DNA from: a virus
DNA length: 36,847 bases
Direction: 5' to 3' (one strand)
IMG/VR virus record: IMGVR_UViG_3300010371_000075
Span: 1 to 36,847 of that record
Below the pieces are notes generated by a model. The model made no database searches. It was given only the letters and a program-made list of their open reading frames with translations, and was not told where the DNA came from. The position numbers and the translations under genes are program-made. Positions 23,997 to 30,502 of this stretch are shown here, piece by piece. Numbering within the stretch: the first letter of the stretch is position 1; every line of letters starts with the position of its first letter.

Positions 23997-25613
23997 TCAG
24001 TCGTAGTAGCGTTTGCGTCGGGCTGCTTCGCGTGCATCCTCGCGATACAGCCCCTCGATGTGCCGGCGGGTGAAAGGTTCAACGCGGTCGCGATCGTCCG
24101 CGTCGTCGTCAGCATCGCCTTCCAGCAGCAGATCCAGCGCGCGTCCGATCAGGCTGCAGCAGTCGACCTTGTCGTCGTAGCGCGCGGCGGGGAAGCTCAC
24201 CAGCTGCTCGATCAGAGCATCGCCCCAGATGCCATCGCGCACGTGCACGGTGCGGGCGCTCACGCGACCCAAAAAACCCTGCGCACGCGCAAGCTTGTCG
24301 GCGATGCTCGGCAGCAGGTGGCGCGCGGCGTAGGACTTCTTGCGGCGCATCGCACGACGCACCTCGGGGCCGATCGCGGACTCGATCACGCCGGACTCGC
24401 CGAACCACAGGATCGGCTTCCAGGTCTTGATCAGGCTGCAGGCGGCAGAGACCGACTTGTCCGTCGTGACTTGCCCGCTCCACCAGTCCAGCACCCAGAT
24501 GTCGCCTTCCTCGTCGATGCCGAAGATGCCGTGTTCAGTGAAGTCCGGGTTGTTTCCCTTTTGTCCGGCCGCGGCCTTGATCCTTTCCTTGGCGGCGAAG
24601 TCGCTGGCCATGTAGACCTTGAGCCGTTCGCGCTCGGGCGCACGGCTGAAACGCAGGAAGTCCGCCTTCTTGAAGTGGATGCCCTCGGCTGGCGCCGGAC
24701 GCTGCTGGTACAGGCTCGACCACGTGCGCGCGTTCGCCTGGTACATCCGCCAGTGGCGCTCGCTGAACCACTCCGGCCACATGTACTCGCCGATCTCCCG
24801 CCCAAGCGGATCGTCGGTGCGCTCGCACTGCGCCGGGATGCTCAGGACTTCCCACACCTGGCCATCACGGCATTCGACCGGACCGCTGCGGCCGTCGTAG
24901 TCCTCGGGCAGGATGCCGCCAGCCAGATCATCTTGGTGCCAGCGGGTCAGGATCATGATGATCGAGGCCTTCGGCTTGAGGCGGGTCAGGAAGTCGTCGT
25001 CGTAGGCGGCGCGGGTCTTGGCGCGGATGGTCTCGGATTCCGCTTCCTCGCGGCCGGCGACCGGGTCGTCGATGATGCCTAGGTCGCAGCGGCTGGACGT
25101 GATGCCGCCCAGCAGACCGGCGGCGTACAGGCCCGAGCCGTTGGTCAGCTCCCACTCGTCCGCCGCCTTGCTGTCGCCGACCAGGCGCGTGTCCTGCGGC
25201 CAGATGCTGGTGTATTCCGGACTGGCCACGATCTGCCGCGCTTTCTTGCTGGCGCGGATGATCGGCGTGCCGGAGTAGCTGGTCATCAGCACGCGCAGCC
25301 CGGGAAAAGCACCCATCGCCCACGTCGGCGCGACCACACTGCCATAGGTGGACTTCGCAGAGCCCGGTGGCTCGCAGATGATCAGGCGACCGTAGTCGGT
25401 GCGGATGCATCGCTCGATCGCTTCCATCGTGACGATGTGATGCTTCGCCACGTGCGTCTCGATCGGCTTGAACAGCCACTCGTCCGCGTCCTCGCTCACC
25501 GGCGCGCCGGGGATGGTTATGGCCTGGCTGAACTCCACGAGCGACTGCCGCGCCCGCTGGCGGCGCAGCAACTCGCGAGCGGCCTGCGTCGGCGTGAGGT
25601 TGCCGTCAGCCAT
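23997..25613 (-). CDS. terL: terminase large subunit
   Basis: Packaging motor and nuclease. The 538-aa product has an ATPase domain with Walker A CEPPGSAKST (residues 80-89), an adenine-binding region upstream, Walker B CDLGIIDDP with acidic residues at 182-183, and a coupling motif near MILTRWHQDD. The C-terminal nuclease domain shows ASDFAAKERIK with the first acidic residue and a late acidic cluster ARYDDKVDCCSLIGRALDLL. This is a full-length, apparently intact enzyme. It overlaps terS by 8 bases. Confidence 0.93.
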   Translation of the reverse strand: MADGNLTPTQAARELLRRQRARQSLVEFSQAITIPGAPVSEDADEWLFKPIETHVAKHHIVTMEAIERCIRTDYGRLIICEPPGSAKSTYGSVVAPTWAMGAFPGLRVLMTSYSGTPIIRASKKARQIVASPEYTSIWPQDTRLVGDSKAADEWELTNGSGLYAAGLLGGITSSRCDLGIIDDPVAGREEAESETIRAKTRAAYDDDFLTRLKPKASIIMILTRWHQDDLAGGILPEDYDGRSGPVECRDGQVWEVLSIPAQCERTDDPLGREIGEYMWPEWFSERHWRMYQANARTWSSLYQQRPAPAEGIHFKKADFLRFSRAPERERLKVYMASDFAAKERIKAAAGQKGNNPDFTEHGIFGIDEEGDIWVLDWWSGQVTTDKSVSAACSLIKTWKPILWFGESGVIESAIGPEVRRAMRRKKSYAARHLLPSIADKLARAQGFLGRVSARTVHVRDGIWGDALIEQLVSFPAARYDDKVDCCSLIGRALDLLLEGDADDDADDRDRVEPFTRRHIEGLYREDAREAARRKRYYD

Positions 25614-26181
25614 TCTTGTTGCCGTCTTCTTGCGGTTCCAGCGCCGCCCGCGCAGCGATCGCCATCAGCTGCTCGTCGGTTAGCTGGGTGCGTGGCGGAA
25701 TCAAGGGGTTTTCCTTGTCGCCTTGCAGGATGTGGCGCTCGCCGTAGCGGCGTGGGTCCCACTTCGCGAGCAGCTTCAGCCGAGTCTCGACCTGCAGCTT
25801 GCGATGGCCAAGCATGTCTTCGTTGCGACGCTCGGTCACGACCAGCTTGGTGCGACCATTCTTCTGCTTTACCGGCTCCAGCTTCTCGATCACGCCGAGC
25901 TTAGGTGTGTCGGCGATGCACAGAGCATCGTGCGCGATGGCGTCGTAGCCCAGGTCCCTGGCCGCATCGAACTGCGCCCGGATCGCCTCATCCTGCAGCC
26001 GCCAGTCGTTGACCGTCTTCACAGGTACGCCTAGATCGGCGCAGATCACCGTCATCGGTTCTTTGCCGGTCTCCAGTCGTGCGCAAATCGCGTCAGTCAA
26101 TGCCGCGCGGTCGTACTGCCGCGGCGCGCCACCCTTTCCGCTCGCCGGCTGGGGTGATTTGGCGCTCTTTTTCGCAGCCAC
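25606..26181 (-). CDS. terminase small subunit
   Basis: DNA-recognition subunit of the packaging complex. The 191-aa product has a basic N-terminus (AAKKSAKSPQPASGKGGAPRQYD), a helix-turn-helix-like segment (TVICADLGVPVKTVNDWRLQDEAIRAQF), a central helical part (DLGYDAIAHDALCIADTP) and the block RKLQVETRLKLLAKWDPRRYGER, frequent in small terminases of GC-rich phages. It lies directly upstream of terL and overlaps it by 8 bases. A pac or cos site would be expected in or near this gene; none can be identified by eye. Confidence 0.85.
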   Translation of the reverse strand: MAAKKSAKSPQPASGKGGAPRQYDRAALTDAICARLETGKEPMTVICADLGVPVKTVNDWRLQDEAIRAQFDAARDLGYDAIAHDALCIADTPKLGVIEKLEPVKQKNGRTKLVVTERRNEDMLGHRKLQVETRLKLLAKWDPRRYGERHILQGDKENPLIPPRTQLTDEQLMAIAARAALEPQEDGNKNG

Positions 26182-26184
26182 GAC

Positions 26185-26496
26185 TCAACCCTCCTCGCGC
26201 CGGATCGCGTCGTACAGCAGCGCCGGCACCAGCTGCGCGAAGTGCGCACGAAGGTCGTCGAGCAGATCCTGCAGGGTCGGAAAGACCGGCACGTCGCCGC
26301 GGGCGTAGCTGCCCACGTACCAGGCCATGTGTGCATCGACCAGCGCCGCGGTGGTGTTGGCGCCCTCGGCCAGCACGTAGACGTTGCCATCCTCGTCGCC
26401 CAGCACGAACGTGCCGGCCACCATCTGGTGCCGGTAGCGCTGGATGCGGTTGAGGATGGTCTGCAGCAGTGGGGTCATGTCGTCGCACGGATCCAT
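26185..26496 (-). CDS. unknown protein upstream of the small terminase
   Basis: Product of 103 aa from ATG 26496, or 97 aa from ATG 26478; neither has a strong ribosome binding site. A helical N-terminus (MTPLLQTILNRIQRYRHQ) is followed by a beta segment (GTFVLGDEDGNVYVLAEG) and helices (LQDLLDDLRAHFAQLVPALLYDAI). No family is recognised. It is the first gene after a putative promoter and a 20-bp palindrome, so it likely opens the late operon together with terS, 3 bases away. Confidence 0.6.
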   Translation of the reverse strand: MDPCDDMTPLLQTILNRIQRYRHQMVAGTFVLGDEDGNVYVLAEGANTTAALVDAHMAWYVGSYARGDVPVFPTLQDLLDDLRAHFAQLVPALLYDAIRREEG

Positions 26497-26534
26497 GCGC
26501 CCGATCGGCGTCAGCGACCCGACGAAGCGCCGAT

Positions 26535-26554
26535 GCGGCCCAACGTTGGGCCGC
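26535..26554. repeat. perfect 20-bp palindrome in the leader of the packaging genes
   Basis: GCGGCCCAAC followed by its exact reverse complement, with no spacer. It lies in the gap between the Cys-rich gene and the gene before terS, a few bases downstream of a putative minus-strand promoter. No T tract follows on the minus strand. It may be an operator, an antitermination or pausing hairpin, or a packaging recognition site. Confidence 0.7.
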
Positions 26555-26566
26555 TTGTAGGGGGCA

Positions 26567-26594
26567 CGTATAGCCTGCCGCTTGCGAGGATCAA
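26567..26594 (-). promoter_or_regulatory. putative promoter for the packaging/late genes
   Basis: On the minus strand TTGATC (26589-26594), a 16-base spacer and TATACG (26567-26572) each match 4 of 6 consensus positions. Transcription would start near 26560, just before the 20-bp palindrome. It is a by-eye match only. Confidence 0.4.
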
Positions 26595-26800
26595 GGCCGG
26601 CCACGCCGCAACCTGATCTCACGTGGATGCGATGTGAGGTGCCAGGCACCGCACAGTTCGCAGTGATACGCATGGTCTTCCACCTTCGGGTCTTGCCGGC
26701 GGCGACGCTTCCGGCGCAACTCGGAGAGCTTTCGCTCGGCTGAGCGCTGGTTGGCGTAGCGCCGTTTCGTGCATGGCGGCATAGGAGGGTTATTCGGCAT
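26591..26800 (-). CDS. small basic protein with a CxxC knuckle
   Basis: The 69-aa product has an Arg/Lys-rich N-terminal half (CTKRRYANQRSAERKLSELRRKRRRRQ) and a zinc-knuckle-like YHCELCGAWHLTSHP. This combination (basic helix plus Y-x-C-x2-C-G-x-W-H-L-T) recurs in small phage proteins of unknown function and suggests nucleic-acid binding with Cys/His metal ligands. It overlaps the preceding Cys-rich gene by 11 bases and lies in the run of small genes between RusA and packaging. Confidence 0.65.
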   Translation of the reverse strand: MPNNPPMPPCTKRRYANQRSAERKLSELRRKRRRRQDPKVEDHAYHCELCGAWHLTSHPREIRLRRGRP

Positions 26801-26948
26801 CGTCTTCCACTTCCCGCTGCCTGCACCAGTGCGGCTGCATCGGATACCGCGACACCTTGCGCAGCTCGCACCAGCCCAGCCCGGCCGACGGATTGATCAC
26901 GTCGCGGCGGAAGTGGATGCAGTCCTCGCACGTCACGGGTTCAGTCAT
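26790..26948 (-). CDS. small Cys-rich protein, probable zinc binder
   Basis: The 52-aa product has four Cys plus His in zinc-site spacing: TCEDCIHFRRD, then GWCELRK and HWCRQRE. Such short Cys-rich proteins are common in early-middle regions of phages; a function cannot be named. ATG 26948 overlaps the stop of the 41-aa gene upstream (ATGA). It ends in TAA. Confidence 0.6.
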   Translation of the reverse strand: MTEPVTCEDCIHFRRDVINPSAGLGWCELRKVSRYPMQPHWCRQREVEDDAE

Positions 26949-27070
26949 GGAAGTTTTGCCCTCTTGCCGCAGCGACGACACCTGCGCGAGAACCAGCTGC
27001 GGCTGCCGGCAGGAAAGCGCTCCATGATCATCTCCCAGGCGTGCAGATTGATGCGGCAAAGCCAGCTCAC
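26945..27070 (-). CDS. 41-aa Cys/Arg-rich protein, zinc-ribbon-like
   Basis: A gene short enough to be missed by usual cut-offs. GTG 27070 overlaps the previous TGA (GTGA) and its TGA overlaps the next ATG (ATGA). The product has WEMIMERFPAGSRSWFSRRC followed by RRCGKRAKLP, that is a C-x2-C-G-K half ribbon with basic flanks, plus one N-terminal Cys. Exact four-base overlaps on both sides and the Cys pair support a real gene; the role is unknown. Confidence 0.6.
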   Translation of the reverse strand: MSWLCRINLHAWEMIMERFPAGSRSWFSRRCRRCGKRAKLP

Positions 27071-27231
27071 AGCGGTAGCTCCGGTAGGTGCTTGCCCGTC
27101 GCAATCCATACTGCCGCGTCGCGAGCCTCGCGAATGTCGTCTTCAGTCGGCTCGGTTCCATTTCGCCGCATCGCCTCGGTCAACACGAACTCGCCAGCGA
27201 GCGCCCATTGCTCTGGAGTGAAGGCGCTCAC
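27067..27231 (-). CDS. 54-aa protein, unknown
   Basis: GTG 27231 overlaps the RusA stop (GTGA) and the TGA overlaps the next GTG. The product (SAFTPEQWALAGEFVLTEAM, then EPTEDDIREARDAAVWIATGKHLPELPL) is helical, with many acidic residues. No family is recognised. It is probably translated by coupling from rusA. Confidence 0.6.
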   Translation of the reverse strand: MSAFTPEQWALAGEFVLTEAMRRNGTEPTEDDIREARDAAVWIATGKHLPELPL

Positions 27232-27746
27232 AGCGGTAACTCCGGCGCGACGCGCTCGCGCACGATCGGGCTGATCGTCACGATCACACGCGCGCCGTGT
27301 TCGTCCGGATCTTCGCGGTACTTGTGGATCTCGTGATGCTGCTTGTCGTCCTCCCAGGCGATGCCGTTCAGCGCATCGCTCAGCACCTTCTCCGCGTTGC
27401 CCAGGTCGATGCACTGCACCGTGTCGGCCCAGTAGTCCGGGTCTTTGCGTGCTCGCTTCGCCCAGTCGAGCGGACGATGCGGATAGAGGTGCAGCTCGAC
27501 GCAAACGCGGCCAGCGAGCGGCCGAACTCCAGCCGCGATCGCGAGCTTCGCCACGTCGTCGCGGTACTGCTTCGCCTCGGGCGTGACGTAGGTCAGAGCC
27601 ATCGGCCGGCGTGAGCCCTTCGGCGTGATGATCCGCGTGGCCCAGTAGCGGTTGGCGCTGATCGGGTACGGCAGCGCCAGCGTGACACTCCGCGCGCGCG
27701 CGATGCTGGCGGAAACCTGCTCGGGCCTGATCTGAGGCGCGTTCAT
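27228..27746 (-). CDS. rusA: RusA-type Holliday junction resolvase
   Basis: Cuts Holliday and other branched DNA, clearing recombination and replication intermediates before packaging. The 172-aa product has the RusA signature: LPYPISANRYWATR near the N-terminus, then DTVQCIDLGNAEKVLSDALNGIAWEDDKQ with the conserved acidic residues, and a C-terminal strand RVIVTISP. It is longer than E. coli RusA (120 aa), with an extra N-terminal region and loop. ATG 27746 overlaps the stop of the HTH gene (ATGA); upstream in-frame ATGs look non-coding. It pairs with Sak4, nuclease and NinB genes on the other strand. Confidence 0.9.
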   Translation of the reverse strand: MNAPQIRPEQVSASIARARSVTLALPYPISANRYWATRIITPKGSRRPMALTYVTPEAKQYRDDVAKLAIAAGVRPLAGRVCVELHLYPHRPLDWAKRARKDPDYWADTVQCIDLGNAEKVLSDALNGIAWEDDKQHHEIHKYREDPDEHGARVIVTISPIVRERVAPELPL

Positions 27747-27958
27747 GCGCGGCGCTCGTAAACGTACGGCGGGGCGCCTGCACGCCTGGTGCGGCATCGC
27801 GTCCGGTACCGCACGACACGACGGCGGCTATGCAGCTCGTCGAGGGCGCGGCGCACAACGGTGCGCGACAGCGTCAGGCATTGGCTGAGCGCGTTGACCG
27901 TCATGGGGGCGAGCCGGAGAGCGGCGTCGACGCGGTGCTGTGCAGGAGATGGGCTCAT
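27743..27958 (-). CDS. small winged-helix DNA-binding protein
   Basis: The 71-aa product has a winged-HTH pattern: QHRVDAALRLAPMTVNALSQCLTLSRTVVRRALDELHSRRRVVRYRT, with helix-turn-helix over ALSQCLTLSRTVVRRALDEL and a basic wing. It may regulate the middle genes or bind at replication forks; the target is unknown. It overlaps both neighbours by 4 bases. Confidence 0.6.
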   Translation of the reverse strand: MSPSPAQHRVDAALRLAPMTVNALSQCLTLSRTVVRRALDELHSRRRVVRYRTRCRTRRAGAPPYVYERRA

Positions 27959-28275
27959 GTCTCGCTCCGGCGCGTGCGTTTCGCTGTTGCTTCGAGCTCC
28001 ATCTGCGCGTGCTCGATCGCCCCCCAGTTGCGGCGGACCTTCGCCGGATCGAAGCGCCCGTCGTCGTCCAGCAGGTCCTGGTTCGGCGCTTTGCCGTCGG
28101 CGACGAGTCCGCGCAGGTAGCAGGCTTGGCAGATGCCGCGCAGCGCGTCGAAGCGGTCTCTCACGAAGATGTCGGCCTTGCCGCGCTTGCGGATCGGCTC
28201 GCCGCTGGCGGTGGTGCCGATGTAAAGCGACTGGCAGCCGGGGATTTCGCAGTGCGTGGGGCGGTCGGGATTCAT
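27955..28275 (-). CDS. unknown protein with paired cysteines
   Basis: The 106-aa product carries HCEIPGCQSLYIG near the N-terminus and GICQACYLRGLV in the middle, two C-x2/4-C pairs that could form one zinc site. A helical C-terminal segment (NWGAIEHAQMELEATAKRTRR) follows. It lies directly after the replication gene and overlaps it by 4 bases, so a role in replication is possible. No family is recognised. Confidence 0.58.
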   Translation of the reverse strand: MNPDRPTHCEIPGCQSLYIGTTASGEPIRKRGKADIFVRDRFDALRGICQACYLRGLVADGKAPNQDLLDDDGRFDPAKVRRNWGAIEHAQMELEATAKRTRRSET

Positions 28276-29276
28276 GACACCCTCAACTTCCGCCCGAGGT
28301 CACGGATGATCTCGGCGGTCTTGGTTCGGTCGACGGGTTTGCCCACGACCACCTCGGGGTCGTCGGCGTCGAGTTTCGGCGACTGGTAGTACTCCCGCGG
28401 CTTGGCAGCAGCGGGTTGGCCAGGCATGGCAGGAGCGATGCTCTCGACGGCATCCTCCCATCGCTGCCCGTTGAGCCACGTCGAGGCGTGCGGGATGAAC
28501 TGCGGCTCCAGTTGCCACTTGGACGATGCGGCCTGGGCCTTGAGCGCAGCGAGGATCGTCGTGAGCAACTCTGCGTCGGGAGCGATCTTGTCGAACGCCT
28601 TCAGCGCAGCGGCGCGTCCAACCTTGCGGGGGTAGATGGCCCAGAACTCGCCGAAGCGGCTCGGTGGCTTCGGTGTCTTTGTCCTGCCCGGCTTCTTCGT
28701 CGGCGTGGTCGGTTCGACCAGCGTGAATTCGTCCGAATTTTCGGATTTGAGCGAGAGAGGGTTGGGTGGGGTAGGGTTGGGTGGGGTGGGGTTCTGGTTT
28801 TCAACTTTCAAAAAACCTTCTCGAAACCGTTCCGAGATGGTTCCGGTAACCGTTTGCGAAACCGTTTCGAGAACGTTTAGGTGCGCATCCGTCCAAAAGT
28901 CGCAGAACTCAAGCATGGCGCGGGCTGCGAAGGCTTTCGCCTCCCCTTTCGTGATGCTCTCCCAGTCGCTGAATCGCGCCTTCGCGATGTTCGCGTTCAC
29001 GATGCGGTTCCACGCCAGGAATTTGGGCATGAAAACGACCGAGTTCAGACGTATCGCCAAACCTTGTCGAAACAGTTCGGAGAAGGTTTGCGAAACGGTT
29101 TCAGGCGACCATTTCAGGTCGTCGAAGATGTACCCATCGGACAGACGGAAGCACCCCACGCCATTGGTGTTCGGCCCGGTGAGCAGGTAGACCATCAGCA
29201 GCTTGCCTTGATCCGAAAGCTTGCTGGCGTCCTCGGACTGCCAGAACGCGGACTGGACTTGCCCGTACTCACGCAT
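28272..29276 (-). CDS. replication initiation-type protein
   Basis: Probably recognises the phage origin and loads the host helicase. The 334-aa product starts MREYGQVQSAFWQSEDASKLSDQGKLLMVYLLTGPN, the winged-helix entry of phage O/DnaT-like replication proteins, with DGYIFDDLKWSPETVSQTFSELFRQGLA and FMPKFLAWNRIVNANIAK. A Pro/Thr linker rich in NPTPPNP follows, then the C-terminal block FWAIYPRKVGRAAALKAFDKI, common in such proteins. The gene has visibly lower GC than its neighbours and contains repeated DNA. ATG 29276 overlaps the preceding gene by 8 bases. Confidence 0.75.
   Translation of the reverse strand: MREYGQVQSAFWQSEDASKLSDQGKLLMVYLLTGPNTNGVGCFRLSDGYIFDDLKWSPETVSQTFSELFRQGLAIRLNSVVFMPKFLAWNRIVNANIAKARFSDWESITKGEAKAFAARAMLEFCDFWTDAHLNVLETVSQTVTGTISERFREGFLKVENQNPTPPNPTPPNPLSLKSENSDEFTLVEPTTPTKKPGRTKTPKPPSRFGEFWAIYPRKVGRAAALKAFDKIAPDAELLTTILAALKAQAASSKWQLEPQFIPHASTWLNGQRWEDAVESIAPAMPGQPAAAKPREYYQSPKLDADDPEVVVGKPVDRTKTAEIIRDLGRKLRVS
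28822..29106. repeat. four iteron-like repeats CGAAACNGTT inside the replication gene
   Basis: On the plus strand CGAAACCGTTCCGAGA (28822), CGAAACCGTTTCGAGA (28857), CGAAACAGTTCGGAGA (29068) and CGAAACGGTTTCAGGC (29091) share a near-palindromic core. They form two pairs, 35 and 23 bases apart. The region is lower in GC. Lambda-type origins lie within the initiator gene, so these may be origin iterons. They also encode the repeated peptide ETVSQT. Confidence 0.5.
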
Positions 29277-29433
29277 GATCGCCACCTTCCCCACGCTGTT
29301 GCTGCCGGTCGCGCGCGTTGCGCCGCATCGCATCCATCCGCAGCTGCGCCTGGGCGAAGGCCGCGGACTCGCGCTCCTCGGGGGTCAGCTCGAACGGGAT
29401 CGGATCGTCCTCGCCGCGGTCGATGACGTTCAT
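29269..29433 (-). CDS. 54-aa charged protein, unknown
   Basis: ATG 29433 overlaps the stop of the 85-aa gene (ATGA), and the end overlaps the replication gene by 8 bases. The product is acidic at the N-terminus (VIDRGEDDPIPFELTPEERE) and basic later (LRMDAMRRNARDRQQQR), likely helical. No family is recognised. Codon use and the exact couplings support it despite its size. Confidence 0.58.
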   Translation of the reverse strand: MNVIDRGEDDPIPFELTPEERESAAFAQAQLRMDAMRRNARDRQQQRGEGGDHA

Positions 29434-29687
29434 GCCCTCTTCCTCCCTGTTGATCCCTGCGGCTCCCCGCGATTCCCCGCGACTCCCCCGTCAATCCCCG
29501 TCAGTCCCTCGGCGTGCAGTAGGCGGTTCAGTACGCTGGCGCCATGGATTCGTTGCATGGCCCAGTCATGGAGGATTTCCCGGACGATCTCTTGTCGTTC
29601 GCGGCCCGTGCTGCGCGACTCGGCCTCAAGCACGCAATCAGCTTCGGGCGTGATCTTTCCGCGGAAGTCCTTGAGCTCGATGCCCAT
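29430..29687 (-). CDS. small protein, possible ribbon-helix-helix regulator
   Basis: The 85-aa product has a short basic strand-like start (GIELKDFRGKITPEAD) followed by two helices (CVLEAESRSTGRERQEIVREILHDWAMQRIHGASVLNRLLHAEG). This order recalls ribbon-helix-helix DNA-binding proteins. It is the second gene of the leftward transcript, 3 bases after the Cro-like gene, where lambdoid phages carry a cII-like activator. That role is inferred from position only. Confidence 0.55.
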   Translation of the reverse strand: MGIELKDFRGKITPEADCVLEAESRSTGRERQEIVREILHDWAMQRIHGASVLNRLLHAEGLTGIDGGVAGNRGEPQGSTGRKRA

Positions 29688-29690
29688 GGA

Positions 29691-29930
29691 TCAGCCTGCC
29701 TTCCGGTTGGCGATGGGCTGCGGCTCGCCGAACACGTCGGGCCGCAGTTCCTGGCGCGTGACGGCGCCGTCGGTGGCTTGTTCGATGGCCGCGCAGCGTG
29801 TCGCTGGCACCGGTCGAATACCGTTCTCCCATTGCCAGACCATGGCAGGTGTAACGCCCACGCGGCGGGCAAGATTGGCCTTGCTGTTTTCGCAGGCCGC
29901 GATAGCTCTCTGAATCGGGGATTTGTCCAT
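29691..29930 (-). CDS. Cro-like regulator, YdaS family HTH
   Basis: The 79-aa product is almost entirely an HTH domain: PIQRAIAACENSKANLARRVGVTPAMVWQWENGIRPVPATRCAAIEQATDGAVTRQELRPDVF. The last part is typical of YdaS-type Cro proteins. It should bind the operators in the divergent gap and favour lytic growth. Its recognition helix nearly matches that of the opposed regulator. The putative -10 box ends about 7 bases before the ATG and no ribosome binding site is seen, so the mRNA may be leaderless. Confidence 0.75.
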   Translation of the reverse strand: MDKSPIQRAIAACENSKANLARRVGVTPAMVWQWENGIRPVPATRCAAIEQATDGAVTRQELRPDVFGEPQPIANRKAG

Positions 29931-29936
29931 TCGCTG

Positions 29937-29965
29937 ACGATAGCAACGCTATTGCACGAATGCAA
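29937..29965 (-). promoter_or_regulatory. putative leftward promoter of the Cro-like gene
   Basis: On the minus strand TTGCAT (29960-29965), a 17-base spacer and TATCGT (29937-29942), the same -10 hexamer as in the rightward promoter at 31,060. Operator O1 overlaps the -10 box and O2 begins at the -35 box. Transcription would start at about the Cro ATG. Confidence 0.5.
29940..29952. promoter_or_regulatory. operator-like site O1
   Basis: ATAGC-AAC-GCTAT, a perfect 5-bp inverted repeat around 3 bases. It overlaps the leftward -10 box. The same site recurs four more times in the window. Confidence 0.65.
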
Positions 29966-29974
29966 TAGCGTTGC
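29943..29974. repeat. perfect 14-bp inverted repeat in the regulator switch
   Basis: GCAACGCTATTGCA and its exact reverse complement flank CGAA. The two arms contain most of O1 and O2, so the structure places two operators in mirror orientation between the divergent genes. Confidence 0.85.
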
Positions 29975-29977
29975 GTG
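29965..29977. promoter_or_regulatory. operator-like site O2
   Basis: ATAGC-GTT-GCGTG, the imperfect mirror copy of O1, with centres 25 bases apart. Confidence 0.55.
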
Positions 29978-29995
29978 GCGACAGGACTGGCTACC

Positions 29996-30502
29996 ATGAA
30001 TAGCATCGCTACCATGACGAAAGCCGCCCCACCTGTCCCCACGCGCTACTCGCTGGCGTTGAATGCCGCCATCATCGCCTCGGGCATCACGAAGGCAGCG
30101 ATCGCCAGCCACATGAACGTGAGCCCTGGGATGGTCTCGCAGTGGGCCAACGGCCTGCGACCCGTGCCAGCGGAGAAAGCGCAGCGCCTGGGCGACTATC
30201 TGAGCGTGGATCCCGCGAAGATCAGCGCGAAGTTCGCGGAGCACTGGGACACCGCGTCCAACGTCGTCCCGCTCCGGCAGCGCGCCGGCGAAGAGCCACT
30301 GCGACAAGACCTGCAGATAGCCCGCCTGGAGAACGACATCGACTCCCTACGGTTTGCGGTCGCGGCCTTGGTGTCGGCTATGACGGTCCACCGACCAGCC
30401 GAAGCGACGGACGTGGCGAAGACGATTCGCAAGAACGTTCCGCAGAAGTTCGTCCGCAGGGGCTATCTGCACGAGCTGCTGCAAGCGTTAGACAAGGGCT
30501 AG
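29996..30502 (+). CDS. CI-like repressor without peptidase domain
   Basis: The 168-aa product has an N-terminal HTH (residues about 20-60: IIASGITKAAIASHMNVSPGMVSQWANGLRPVPAEKAQRLGDYLSVDP). A helical C-terminal half follows (LQIARLENDIDSLRFAVAALVSAM, VRRGYLHELLQALDKG) that may dimerise. No S24/LexA-type catalytic Ser or Lys motif is visible, and it is shorter than self-cleaving repressors. It is divergent from the Cro-like gene. ATG 29996 has AGGA about 9 bases upstream; ATG 30014 is an alternative, and operator O3 lies between the two. Which regulator maintains lysogeny is inferred from size and position. Confidence 0.7.
   Translation: MNSIATMTKAAPPVPTRYSLALNAAIIASGITKAAIASHMNVSPGMVSQWANGLRPVPAEKAQRLGDYLSVDPAKISAKFAEHWDTASNVVPLRQRAGEEPLRQDLQIARLENDIDSLRFAVAALVSAMTVHRPAEATDVAKTIRKNVPQKFVRRGYLHELLQALDKG
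30000..30012. promoter_or_regulatory. operator-like site O3
   Basis: ATAGC-ATC-GCTAC, one mismatch from a perfect repeat. It lies within the first codons of the repressor gene if ATG 29996 is used, as for autoregulation. Its centre is 35 bases from O2. Confidence 0.5.

Noticed and set aside
29996-30502. Toxin-antitoxin pair made of the two HTH proteins
   Set aside because: YdaS-type proteins have been labelled antitoxins, but the divergent layout with operators and phage replication genes fits a lysis-lysogeny switch; no toxin is seen.
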